Source: Conchocele bisecta (Eukaryota; Mollusca; Bivalvia; Lucinida; Thyasiridae). Taken from it: 64,000 bases of DNA. Shown here piece after piece: positions 41,034 to 51,589 of the stretch. The notes beneath the pieces were generated by a model. It did not search any database, was not told the DNA's origin, and was given only the letters and a program-made list of their open reading frames with translations. The stretch lies in NCBI GenBank assembly GCA_029237695.1, contig CM055275.1:85589088-85653087 (forward strand), given 5' to 3'. Every line of letters begins with the position of its first letter. The first letter of the stretch is position 1. The translations under genes were made by a program, and so were the position numbers.

Positions 41034-41613
41034 AAAGGCACATGCCCACGCAGTAAGTTATGATATCGATGGTCTAGTAACATAAGGTCGTAACTGCTAA
41101 GCTAAAGCATGGCAGTTACGACCTTATGTTACTACACGTAGACCATTGACATAGTGAGACAGATACTTTTGTGTATTCTGTACGTATGACATTTTCTGGC
41201 AAAATAAACATTCATTCACTGTTACCCAACGTATTGATTGGCATTATTATACATTTTATTTTAGACGAAAATGTTCACACTGATATCAGGGGCGATAACC
41301 GTGTTTCCTTGATTCTCTGTATTTATTTTTTGATGTGCAATGGTCATACTTTATAATCTGTCGAAAATATTATTTTTTCAGGTGACGCATTTCATTAGTA
41401 TAAATAAGTTAGAAATATCATGCCTCATTTGCATTTGAAAATATTCTGATACCAACGCGCGTCACTATCAGTAAAATAAATATTACTAAATTATTATATC
41501 TGTTTTCCGAGCACATGTAATTTTTAGAACTGGTGGAATAGTGAAACAATTATACACTTATTTGATTCCTATAAAGAACATTTTGTGCTTACTGAGTGGG
41601 CATGTACCTTTAA
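41034..41613 (+). mobile_element. Family E element with a hairpin insert
   Basis: Ends AGGCACATGCCCACGCAGTA and GAGTGGGCATGTACCT beside TTAA. Between the left end and ATGACATTTTCTGGC sits an extra hairpin (41060-41150, arms TAGTAACATAAGGTCGTAAC) replacing the normal sequence. Confidence 0.8.
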
Positions 41614-41814
41614 CGAATTTCTGCTCGTTTAATTCTGGATGACGTCAGATAATATTGTAACGTCATGACGTCGTGTCGTTTGGCGCCATATTTCTATGAC
41701 GTTAAGCACACATCAATAAAACTAACTGCTAGATAAATATAAATATTCTGCGGGATGACAAATACACAGTCAATATGATTTCATGATGCCTGTCTGAAGC
41801 TATATTCTACGAAT

Positions 41815-41880
41815 TAAAAAAAAAATCCTTGTCCCCTGCTGTGCTCCACAGCAGGGGACAAGGATTTTTTTTTTAATTCG
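41815..41880. repeat. Perfect palindrome next to the TTCGTTCCCACG array
   Basis: TTAAAAAAAAAATCCTTGTC then CCCTGCTGTGCTCCACAGCA and its mirror. The outer AATTCG joins the following array. Confidence 0.85.
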
Positions 41881-42090
41881 TTCCCACGAAATAACAATTC
41901 ATTCCCACGATATAACAATTAGTTCCCTCGAAATAACAATTCGTTCCCACGAAATGGCTATTCGTTCCCTCGAATTGACAATTCGTTCCCACGATAATTG
42001 TTATTTTGTGGGAACGAATTGTTAAATTGTTAAATTGAGTGAACGAATTGTTATTTCGTGGGAACGAATTGTTATTTCGTGGGAACGAAT
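41878..42090. repeat. About 21-bp array in two opposed orientations
   Basis: ATTCGTTCCCACGAAATAAC units run five times forward, then after about 41995 the complement GTGGGAACGAATTGTTATTT runs four times, so the array folds on itself. Confidence 0.85.
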
Positions 42091-42132
42091 TAATAAAAAA
42101 AAATAATTATACTTCCCCTGCGGGGCTCCGTA

Positions 42133-42160
42133 ATATCCCCCCCCCCCCTCCCCCCCCACA
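42133..42160. repeat. C-rich run
   Basis: Two runs of C separated by one T, next to the left end of a family I element. Confidence 0.8.
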
Positions 42161-42182
42161 GTTTTAACCAGTGTATATGACC

Positions 42183-42700
42183 ATTCTATAGTCTGTTTCA
42201 CGAAAGCTGCCCAAATTTTACGGCCATATAGACAATTCAAAAGCAATATTATTTTCGATAATATTAAGTTAAAGGAAAATTTAAGAATGAGCCTTCTTTT
42301 TATTTCGTGAAATTCGGTCAAATATTGATTTTATTACGAAAAATTGATTTGTCTATGGGAATTTAACATGGGGGAAAAAGTGGTAAGGTATTGTGGGAGG
42401 AGTCAAAAAACGAAAACTTTTGGAAATTGACTCCGAAACCTGACTAGATAGCTTGGATATGATCTAACTAAGAAAACAAAAGTTAAATTTTAAAAATCGT
42501 GAAGACGGATGTCTATGGGGATTTAACATGGGGAAATTGTTTTTTCGTAATAAAATCAATATTTGACCAAATTTCACGAAATAAAAAGAAGGCTCATTCT
42601 TAATGTTTCCTTTAATTTAATATTATCAAAAGAAATCTTGTTTTTGAATTGTTTATAGAGCCGTAAAATTTGGGCAGCTTTCGTGAAACAGACAGTAGTT
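42183..42700. mobile_element. Family I element
   Basis: GTCTGTTTCACGAAAGCTGC to GGGCAGCTTTCGTGAAACAG. Interior closely matches 20395-20945. Confidence 0.87.
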
Positions 42701-42701
42701 C

Positions 42702-43060
42702 TTTATCAGGTAACCTGCGCTGTATTGACCGAATACGTGCTGACTGATAACATATTAAAGTATCAGGCATTGACCTGATATCAACATCCGGGTAACAACA
42801 AAGTGAAAACTGACGTTCCATTGGTCGGATGACGTCACGTGACGTTACCGAATGACGTCAATGTAATGACGCAATACAAGTCCTCGTTCTGTCCATAGAT
42901 AACGACGTCATCTGTGGTAATTTTCGAGCAAAAAACGTTACCTGATAAATAGAATACCAGACTAGTGTATTTTGATATCAAGTTTATCAGGCTCGCCTCG
43001 GAATTCCTAAGCGTTTCCTAGCCTTGCCTGATAAACTTGATATCAAAAGACACTAGCCTG
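42702..43060 (-). mobile_element. Two-hairpin element, family B, reversed
   Basis: TTTATCAGGTAACCTGCGCT, the CRE-rich module (GGATGACGTCACGTGACGTT), then ACCTGATAAATAGAATACCA and the Y hairpin. Confidence 0.87.
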
Positions 43061-43061
43061 T

Positions 43062-43370
43062 AGCCAATTTCATCAACATTGCAAAGTATACTTTACTAGC
43101 AAAGTATACTTTGAGGGAGTAATCATTTATTTTTCCTGAACTGCATTATTTCATATAAAACTAACAAATGCATATATTTCATGATTAAAAGTATGCAGAA
43201 TTATTATACTGAATTTATTACATTATCACAGCCAAATTGGCTGTGATAATGTAATAAATTCAGTATAATAAAAATTAATAAATTTATCATAAAATTGAAA
43301 ATTTCTCCCTCAAAGTATACTTTGCTACTAAAGTATACTTTGCAATGTTGATGAAATAGGCTACTGGTGT
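43062..43370. mobile_element. Family D element
   Basis: Complete: AGCCAATTTCATCAACATTG to AATGTTGATGAAATAGGCTA. Confidence 0.88.
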
Positions 43371-43589
43371 TCTCTATTTATCTGTTACACGTTAATCTTA
43401 CGTAGATTGTCAACGTTTCTGAACATCAATACCAACCGCCAACCAATCAGTTTGTTTGTCTGAGCATTAAACAGGAAAAAATGTAAGTACAGTCTAGTAC
43501 CAGTATCTCGAAGACGAGATATTGATATTCGAGATACCGTGGTTGAACTGTACTCTTGTATCACTAACAAAAAAGTCACCCTCTCCTAT

Positions 43590-43945
43590 TTTTCTATTGG
43601 ATGAAATTCCATCAAATATTGATTTGCAGCGAAAAAACAATCTTCGTATGGGAATTTAACATGGGCGCTAAAGATTATTTTTACTAGTGGACAGATTTTC
43701 AAAATATAACTTTTGTTTTCTTAGTTACGTCATTTCCAAGCTATCTAACCAGGTTTCGAAATCAATTTCCAATTTTTTTCGTTTTTTGACTCCTCCCCCA
43801 GGTCCTCCAACTCCTTTTGAAGGCTTTTCCCCCCATGTTAAATTCCCATAGGAAAATCATTTTTTCGCAATAAAAGTCAAATTAAAATAGTTTGGGAGGT
43901 AGATCTAATTGTCAAATGTTCGTCGGCAGCAAAATGTGGAACAGA
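43590..43945. mobile_element. Family I2 element, left end lost
   Basis: Interior AAATTCCATCAAATATTGAT and GGGAATTTAACATGGG; right end GGCAGCAAAATGTGGAACAG and ACAGTA. Confidence 0.7.
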
Positions 43946-43984
43946 CAGTAGTCTGGTATTCTCTATGCATGTCATTAGCAGTGT

Positions 43985-44215
43985 ATGAATCGAAAACCAT
44001 ATATGAGACAAGCCCTTTTGTACCTCCGGACATAAAATACGTTTACAAAATTTGCAATATTTTCCGTAAATGGCGTCAAAAGTTGACAAAATTTTCAGAG
44101 TACATGCGGAATTCCGCATGTACTCTGAAAATGTTGTCAACTGTAAGGTTTTATTTTTGTAAACGTGTTTACTGAAATTACGCAGATGTCCGAAGGTATA
44201 ACATTGCAGGGCCTG
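43985..44215. mobile_element. Family S element
   Basis: Centre CAGAGTACATGCGGAATTCC and GCATGTACTCTGAAA; arms GTTTACAAAATTTGCAATAT and TTTTGTAAACGTGTTTACTG. Confidence 0.8.
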
Positions 44216-44395
44216 CCTCATATTGGATATCTCAGACATCATCTGACACAGCACCTTCAATAAATGGCTGACAGGTATGTGACATATTGCAGGAATGCTG
44301 TCATATGCCCTATTTCGCCAGTCATATATATCACTATCCATTGGCAGTTGCACACACCCGTCAACACTAACATATTAACACATGTTTTAATTTCA

Positions 44396-45290
44396 TCCCG
44401 TCAACACAGTGTGTATGTGCCGTGAAACACGGTGCCGTGAAAACCGTTTGATATCCTGTCAATACGACCTAATCACTGCGTAGGAATATGTACTAGTCGA
44501 TTCTCCGATTTTGAGGATGCGGCTGTGGTGATTTGTTTTGCATTTTAAAGCTATTTGTAGTGTCGATGGGATAAATAGAAAAAATGTTAGTGCCGTGAAT
44601 GGGACAAAACATATCTGGCGATGCACGGAAACGGGATGGGCTGAGCCCCGCCCATCCCGTTTCCTAAAGGGACTATATCACTGGGCTGCGACAGCTCGCG
44701 ACTAGTTGGAGACACAAAATTGCGAGTAAATACGCGAATTAGCGAAAATACGCGTGACATTCGCGCGAATGTTGCGCGACAGTCGCCCGACAGTTATGCG
44801 TGACAGTTGAGAAATCGCAATTTGTTCTCAATTTATTCGCAATTTTGTCGCGCTCCCAGGGGTCCCAGGGCACTTAGCGCCTGTCTCGCGCCCGGAATAT
44901 CAGATTCTCATTTTTTGTCTCCAATTAATCACAATTTAGTTTCATAGATCGCCAACCCCTCACAAAGCTGTCTCACATTTCTCGCACTTTCTGACTCACG
45001 GAAACTAAATTGAGAAGGGTTCGAAACGGGTTCGAGACACCCGCGACGACTCTGTGACTATTTTGAGAGAAAATTTGTCACGACAACATGTTCAAAATTC
45101 CAGCGACACGAGAGCGAGGCCCTTGGGATTGAGAATTGACAACCTCTGCGAACATTTCGAGACATTTTGGAAACTCCCTCGCGAATTCCGTTCGCAATTT
45201 GTCACCAGCAGTCGCAGCCCAGTGAGATACTAGCTTAAGCCTTGCCAGATATTTCGCATTCACGGCAGTAACCTACTATTCTCTATATAT
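44396..45290 (+). mobile_element. Two-hairpin element, family A, split by another element
   Basis: X module 44396-44575 and left Y arm to GTTTCCTAA at about 44665. After an insertion of about 570 bases the right Y arm resumes at TAAGCCTTGCCAGATATTTC and ends ACTATTCTCTATA. Confidence 0.88.
44666..45233. mobile_element. Inverted-repeat element nested in family A (Harbinger-like)
   Basis: Ends AGGGACTATATCACTGGGCT and AGCCCAGTGAGATACTAGCT are inverted partners sharing ACTGGGCTGCGA. TAA occurs on both sides, and uninterrupted sister copies read CCTAAGCC with one TAA, so a 3-base target duplication is likely. TAA/TTA duplications are typical of the PIF/Harbinger superfamily. No transposase ORF. 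Confidence 0.8.
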
Positions 45291-45327
45291 TGATGAGGAG
45301 TAACCTATCAACACTTGATCAATCAGG

Positions 45328-45640
45328 ACCTGTAGCCGATTTCATCAACATTGCAAAGTATACTTTAGTAGCAAAGTATACTTTGAGGGAGAAATTTTCA
45401 ATTTTATGATAAATTTATTAATTTTTATTATAATGAATTTATTACATTATCACAGCCATTTGGCTGTGATAATGTAATAAATTCAGTATAATACTTCTGC
45501 ATACTTTTAATCATGAAATATATGCATTTGTTAGTTCTATATGAAATAATGCTTTTCGGGAAAAATAAATGATTTCTCCCTCAAAGTATACTTTGCTAGT
45601 AAAGTATACTTTGCAATGTTGATGAAATAGGCTACTGGTC
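45328..45640. mobile_element. Family D element
   Basis: Complete: AGCCGATTTCATCAACATTG to AATGTTGATGAAATAGGCTA. Confidence 0.88.
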
Positions 45641-45661
45641 AATGCATAGAGAATGGTAGGT

Positions 45662-46172
45662 TAAAGGTGCAAGCCCACTCAGTATGCACAGACTGTTCTT
45701 TATATCAGAGACATCTTGTGAGACATTTTCTGGCAAAATAAACATTCATTCACCATTGCCCCATGTATTGATTGGCGTTATTATACATTTTATATCAGAC
45801 TTAAATTTCCACACTGATATCAGGGGCTATAACCGTGTTTCCTTAAAATGTTAACGGACAATACTATTTATACTCTGCATTTATTTTTTGATGTGCAATG
45901 ATCATAATTTATAATCTCTCGAAACTATTATTTTTTCTGGTGACGCATTTAATTAGTATAAATAATTAAAAACTATCATGCCTCATTTGCATATGAAAAT
46001 AGCATGATACCACCGCGCGTCAATATCAGTAAAATAAATGTTACTAACTGATTGTATCTGTATAGCGGGCACTTGTAATTTTTAGAACTGGTGGGTGAGT
46101 GACACAATTATACACTTATTCAATTCCTATAAAGAACACTGTGTGCCTACTGAGTGGGCATGTACCTTTAAC
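45662..46172 (+). mobile_element. Family E element, full length
   Basis: TTAA-flanked AGGTGCAAGCCCACTCAGTA to ACTGAGTGGGCATGTACCT. The left flank CATAGAGAATGGTAGG looks like a remnant of a family A arm. Confidence 0.87.
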
Positions 46173-46669
46173 TTGGAAATTAGTGTAAGTTGTTAAAAAA
46201 CATTTCTGATGGATATATTAAAGAATTTACGTAAACTGTACTAATATTAAGTATATAATTATCATACAACCCTTTGCCCCAATTCGCCAATCACAGCCAG
46301 CTATACAACATTATACATTGACAATTGCAACGCGTGCACCTGTCAACATTAACACAGTAACAAATGCTTTAATATATTTGATCAGAAGCTACTCTGGTAA
46401 CAACACCCATAAGCCACATTGCTCCAATCACGTCCACTCGTGTACATGTCATTATCCATTGACAAATTTAACGTGTGCATCCGTCAACACAAACACATTA
46501 ACGAATGGTTTATTAAGAATCTGCCCAAAACTGAAATCGATGACGCGATATTATAGCCAGAACAGAACAGAACTGTTGTTCTGATAGTATAGTCATTAGT
46601 ACATGTCGAATATAGTCGTTACATTGACCATTATATTGATAACTGATGGCATTGATTAATGTGGAGATG
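46173..46669. other. No gene seen; two similar blocks
   Basis: CATTGACAATTGCAACGCGT..GCACCTGTCAACATTAACAC (about 46316) resembles CATTGACAAATTTAACGTGT..GCATCCGTCAACACAAACAC (about 46457), and a third at 44339-44380 is weaker, so this may be an old repeat. Confidence 0.4.
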
Positions 46670-47133
46670 CAAGGTGTGGGATCACGTGTTTCCGAACGAC
46701 GTGACGTCCTGTTTTTTAGATGTGTTGACAGTATATTTCCTTTAATATATTTATAATGTAATGACATATTTTTATGAAATATACCGCAGCAAATGTGGTG
46801 CACATTGCCATATATGGTATAGGCTGCATTAATCTATGTCGTTTACACGAAGAATCGTTACCGTGAATGTAAATAAAAACTAGAGCACGTGAATTTAAGA
46901 AACAAACGGTACTCGATTCTTTTTGAAAGTTATAAGTTAGTGTAAATAACTTTCAGAGCACCCATAAAACACATATGTCATCATATTTGGTGCGCTACAT
47001 ATTATCAAAATCCGTCCGGACACCATTTTCCGACGTGACGTAAGTTTTAAGGTAGATTTTCTTTAAAGAAAATCTACCGTAAAAATTACGCCACGTCGGA
47101 AAATGGTGTCCGGAGACCACGTGATCCCACACC
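46670..47133. mobile_element. Family G2 inverted-repeat element
   Basis: Ends AGGTGTGGGATCACGTG and CACGTGATCCCACACCT, with GACGTGACGT facing CCACGTCGG further in, and a central TATGTCGTTTACACGAAGAA area. Similar in plan to family G but a distinct sequence. Confidence 0.75.
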
Positions 47134-47204
47134 TTCAGCTTAGACCTGTAAAAATTACATAGAAGATTATGGCAAGCCACATACACTACATGTATTGGCA
47201 ATAT

Positions 47205-47710
47205 TCAAAAACAATATTTTTTTCGATACTATTAAATTAAAGGAAAATTTAATAATGAGCCTTCTTTTTAATGCGTGAAAATTGGTCAAATATTGATTTT
47301 ATTACGAAAAATTGATTTGTCTATGGGAATTTAACATGGGTGGGGGGGGGGGGGGGGGAGAGGTAGAGAAGCTGTGGGAGGAGTCTGAAAACGAACATTT
47401 TTGGAAATTGACTCGACTCCAAAACCTGGCTAGCTAGATAGCTTGGAAATGATCTAACTAAGAAAACAAAAGTTAAATTTTGAAAATCGGTAAAGTATTT
47501 CTGAAATTCCAAAAACTCTGTGCAGATGTCTGTGGGGATTTAACTTGGGGAAATTGTTTTTTCGCAATACAATTAATATTTCACCAAATTTCACAAAATA
47601 AAAAGAAGGCTCATTCTTAAATTTTTCATTTAATTTAATATTATCGAAAAAAATATTGTTTTTGAATATAGCCTTAAAATTGTGGCAGCTTTCGTGAAAA
47701 AGACAGTAGT
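47205..47710. mobile_element. Family I element
   Basis: Left end lost (starts CAAAAACAATATTTTTTTCG); carries a G run at 47340-47360; right end TGTGGCAGCTTTCGTGAAA. Confidence 0.8.
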
Positions 47711-47732
47711 CCCTGATCAACGCGTATATCTC

Positions 47733-48342
47733 AGCGCTCCAGATAAGTTTTGTACCTAAAGAGTATTATACTCCAAAATTTCAAATCCAATGCGTATTTT
47801 ACTTTTACAAATGTAGTATTGATTTTCTTCCTTATTAAATAAGGAACAAATAATAAAAAATAAACCAAATTTAAAAGATCACTTATTTGAGCTGCAAAAA
47901 GCAAACACTGTTTGCTTTTTGCAGCTTAACTAAGTAACTTGTCAACTTTATTATAGTGTTTTCACCACTCAATGTGTGTATTTTGTACTCCCACTAATGC
48001 TAATCAATGCGTATTCAGCTAAAATAAGTAAAATGCGCCAATACGAAAACATTTGGAAATTAACTCCAAAACCTGGCTAGATAGCTTGGAAATGATCTAA
48101 CTAAGAAAACAAAAGTTAAATTTTGAAAATCGGTCAAGTATTTCTGAAATTCAACAAATGTTCACATATTAAATCCCCATAGACAAGATATCTTCACTGT
48201 AAAGATGTCTATGGGGATTTAACATGGGGAAATTGTTTTTTCGCAATCAAATCAATATTTGACCAAATTTCACGAAATAAAAATGCGTATTCAGCTAAAA
48301 TAAGTAAAATACGCCAATACGCACCTTATCTGGAGCTCTGAT
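47733..48342. mobile_element. Family Z element containing a family I segment
   Basis: Ends AGCGCTCCAGATAAG and CTTATCTGGAGCTCT. Inside, GCAAAAAGCAAACACTGTTT is a hairpin, and 48030-48285 is a piece of family I (CCTGGCTAGATAGCTTGGAA ...). Confidence 0.7.
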
Positions 48343-48659
48343 ATCTACCCTGGTTGATTGGTCAGAATACCGGTGAATATCTTACATTTAGGTCAAACTG
48401 AGACCTGCAAATTATTATGGACCTGTATTGCATTGTTCGTGCACGAAAACATTTCGCACAATATTGAGAAGATGGACAGAAACGAAAGGGATCGCATTTG
48501 CCAGTCGCGGCCACCAAGCGCGATTTTCGGATACAGGGAAAGCGACCGTACTTTGCGGGTACGCTAAAGTGCTAAAATAAACATTATGCGTTTTAAAGTG
48601 CATAGCTAAAATGGATAGATAGATAGATTATTTTAATCCTCCATAATCATGAAGAGTAC
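48343..48659. other. No gene supported
   Basis: A 69-codon ORF lies here but has no splice sites, signal peptide or known motif. A short GATAGATAGATA run occurs near 48614. Confidence 0.4.
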
Positions 48660-49045
48660 ACTACATAGATGATATTCATATTTCTGCAATGAATATGACA
48701 TATATGTTCATCGAGTGGTACGAGATGTCCATATTTCACGAGTGCCGTTTGGCACTCGTGAAATATGGACATTTCACACCACGAGATGAACATATATGTC
48801 ATATTCGTTGCACAAATATGAATATTCTATTTATTATATACCGCTCCATGGAAATTAGCAGTTTTTTTAGAATGTATACGGTAATGAATGTGTATTTGCA
48901 GCCTATTTGCGCTGTTTTCCCGAACATGGATTTTATGAATATAGATAGCGGAAGTAGTCGTATTTTCACCGGAAGTTGTTTATTTCATCGACGAGAACAT
49001 ATGACTTTTATTTACATCGTATAGCTATATATTTCATGGGTAAGT
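48660..49045. mobile_element. Family L element
   Basis: ATGACATATATGTTCATCGA, centre GAGTGCCGTTTGGCACTCGT, then the tail GAATGTGTATTTGCAGCCTA in the opposite orientation to 21407-21795. Confidence 0.85.
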
Positions 49046-49324
49046 ATATAATAAAATGATAGAACATAAACATATAACATAATTACAAAACTAATAGACA
49101 ATGACATACATTTGCGCATATTTACATGCTTCAAACAAACCGCCCACGATGATTCTACCCCGCAGCATAGTGCATGCTGTGTTATTATGCGTCAGGCACC
49201 ATGATGAGTATAATTATAACGACAATTTTTATACACACAGAGCAATGTAAAATATGAATAATCACACTGATGTTTGCTTCACATGGCCAAAGCGATCTCC
49301 TTGTTTATCACAGTTTCTAATAAC

Positions 49325-49748
49325 AAGGTGCATGATCACGTGGTTACAACAACAACAACTTCGCCCACTCCAAAGTAAGTATTATTTGATATTTTCCTGC
49401 AACGGATCTTGATGAAATATAACGCAGCAAACGCGTCTTCATGAGCTACATTTGGTGGTCCAGGGAGTTCGGCACAGACTTGTGTCGTTTTTCCGAAGAA
49501 TCGATTTCCGTATCGGTAGACACGGAAATCGATTTTTCGCAGAAACCACAGAAGTTTGGGTTAAAATGAAAAGACCACCAAATGCAGCTTAAAAAGATGC
49601 GTTTGATGCGCCATATTTCATCAAAATCCGTTACGTAATAAGGACAACAATATAAAAGAATACGTACTTTGAATCAGATGGTATTCTGGAAGTTTCAGTA
49701 CTTATTGTTGTTGTTAGTACCACGTGATCATACACCTTGAATAATATA
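49325..49748. mobile_element. Family G element
   Basis: TGCATGATCACGTGGTTACA to ACCACGTGATCATACACCTT; centre TTCCGTATCGGTAGACACGG. Confidence 0.87.
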
Positions 49749-49934
49749 TACCAAAACATATTGCACAACATGGGCTTTCACAGTGTGATAGCACAGTGTA
49801 ATAAAAATCATAATGCACTAGTGTAATAAATATGAAAATGAGGCCGCAACAGAAAAAAACTGGGTGATCAGTGCAGCTTCAATTAAAGCTTCTTAGCTTA
49901 TGCAATAAATATAATCTAACATTTGCGTTGATTT

Positions 49935-50040
49935 AATATGGTATTTATTAAACTCGTTGACTGATTTCATAAGAAACTCAAACTCGGCATAGCCTCGTTT
50001 CTTATGAAATCAGTAAATTCGTTTAATAAATATCATATTA
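49935..50040. repeat. Palindrome
   Basis: TTTAATATGGTATTTATTAA and TGACTGATTTCATAAGAAAC, around GGCATAGCC, with the mirror ending TAATAAATATCATATTAAAT. Confidence 0.75.
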
Positions 50041-50069
50041 AATCATCACTGTAATTATATCACATGTAT

Positions 50070-50430
50070 TGAGGAATAATTCCGGCACAAACATATTTAC
50101 ACAATTCCCTAACATTTGATTGGTCCGTAGCAAGTCTCTGTCCAAACTTTATATCCCAGTAAACTCCCACGCCGAACTACTGTCCGTAATCGTGAGGCGC
50201 AGTTAAAATAATTCTTAAGAAAACGGAAAATAAACACATTTTCTTGATGAATTTATTTCAAATGCTGGAAGTATAAGGAATGAATGGCCTTTTTGTGGAA
50301 TTTATCGGGGATATAAACTTGTAAAAGTCGCGGGAATACTGGACGAGGCCTTCCGGCCTTCGTCCAGTATTCCCGCGACTTTTCCAAGTTTATACCCCGA
50401 TAAATTCCACAAAAAGGCCATTCATTCCAA
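50070..50430 (-). mobile_element. Family H element, reversed
   Basis: ATAATTCCGGCACAAACATA to AAAGGCCATTCATTCCAA. Confidence 0.87.
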
Positions 50431-50524
50431 TAATAAAATAAAATGGTGGGACTGATTTATATAGACCATTTACTGTTCAACAAGCGAAACAGAATAAATT
50501 GACATCATCTGAGACACAGTGCCT

Positions 50525-51113
50525 TTAAAGGTAAATGTCTTGGCATTTCATTAGAAGTGTCTCCTTGGGGACAATTCTAATGAAATACCAATATGTGTTT
50601 ATGCCCACTCAGTAGGCACAACGTGTTCTTTATATAGAGACATCATCCGAGACATTTTCTGGCCAAATAAACATTCATTCACCAATACATTATTGACATA
50701 ATTATTCATGATTTACATTATTATACATTTTATATCAGACGTAAATTTCCACACTAATATCAGGGGCGATAACCGTGTTTCCTTAAATTGTTAACGGACG
50801 TTACTATTTAGTCTCTCTATTTATGTTGTGTTGTGCAATGATCATACTTTATAATCTGTCGAAAATATTATTTTTACAGGTGACGTATTTAATTAGTATA
50901 AATAATTGAAAAATACCATGCCTCATTTGCATATGAAAATAGCCCGATACCACTGCGCGTCACTATCAGTAAAATAAATAATACTAAATAATTAAATATG
51001 CATAGCGGGCACTCGTAATTTTTAGAACTGGTGGAATAGTAGCACAATTATACACTTATTTAATTCATATAAAGAAAATGTTGCTCCTACTGAGTGGGCA
51101 TGTATCGTTAATA
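50525..51113 (+). mobile_element. Family E element with a hairpin insert near its left end
   Basis: The left end is broken by a hairpin (50545-50600) with TTGGCATTTCATTAGAA facing TTCTAATGAAATACCAA; family sequence resumes at GCCCACTCAGTAGGCACAA. Right end GAGTGGGCATGTATCGTTAA. Confidence 0.75.
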
Positions 51114-51119
51114 TGAGAC

Positions 51120-51455
51120 ACGCTATGTGACTTTGTACCTTCCGACATCTAACTAATTTCATTAAATACGTTTACAAAATTTACAATAATTTTTCATAAA
51201 TAAAGTCAAAAGTTGAATTTTTTTTTAGAGTACATGCGGAATTATATTCCGCATGTACTCTATTTTTTTTGTCAACTTTTGACTTTATTTATGAAAAATT
51301 GAAAATTGTGTCAACTTTTGACTTTATTTATGAAAAATTGAAAATTGTGTCAACTTTTGACGCCATTTACGGACAATATTGTTAATTTTGTAAACGTATT
51401 TCATGAAATTACGCAGATGTCCGACGGTACAAAATCACATATATAGCGTGTCTCA
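51120..51455. mobile_element. Family S element with a doubled arm
   Basis: GAGACACGCTATGTGACTTT to ATATAGCGTGTCTCATTTG are inverted ends; centre GAGTACATGCGGAATTATAT. The arm piece GTCAACTTTTGACTTTATTT occurs twice in tandem. Confidence 0.8.
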
Positions 51456-51589
51456 TTTGTGCCAATCGCTTAAGCTAATTAATTATAATGTTTTTTATAG
51501 AAATATTCATTTCCCAGCCTACGTAATCGGATATATGTTTTGTGAAGAATAAGAAAGGCACAGCAGGTTGGGGATGAAACTATAGGCTG

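Noticed and set aside
43877..44353. A 158-codon - strand ORF
   Set aside because: Spans family I2 and family S element parts, with no recognisable domain or splice context.
45010..45035. GGTTCGAAAC / GGTTCGAGAC resembling a tRNA B box
   Set aside because: No matching A box, cloverleaf or terminator at the right distance; it sits in the Harbinger-like element.
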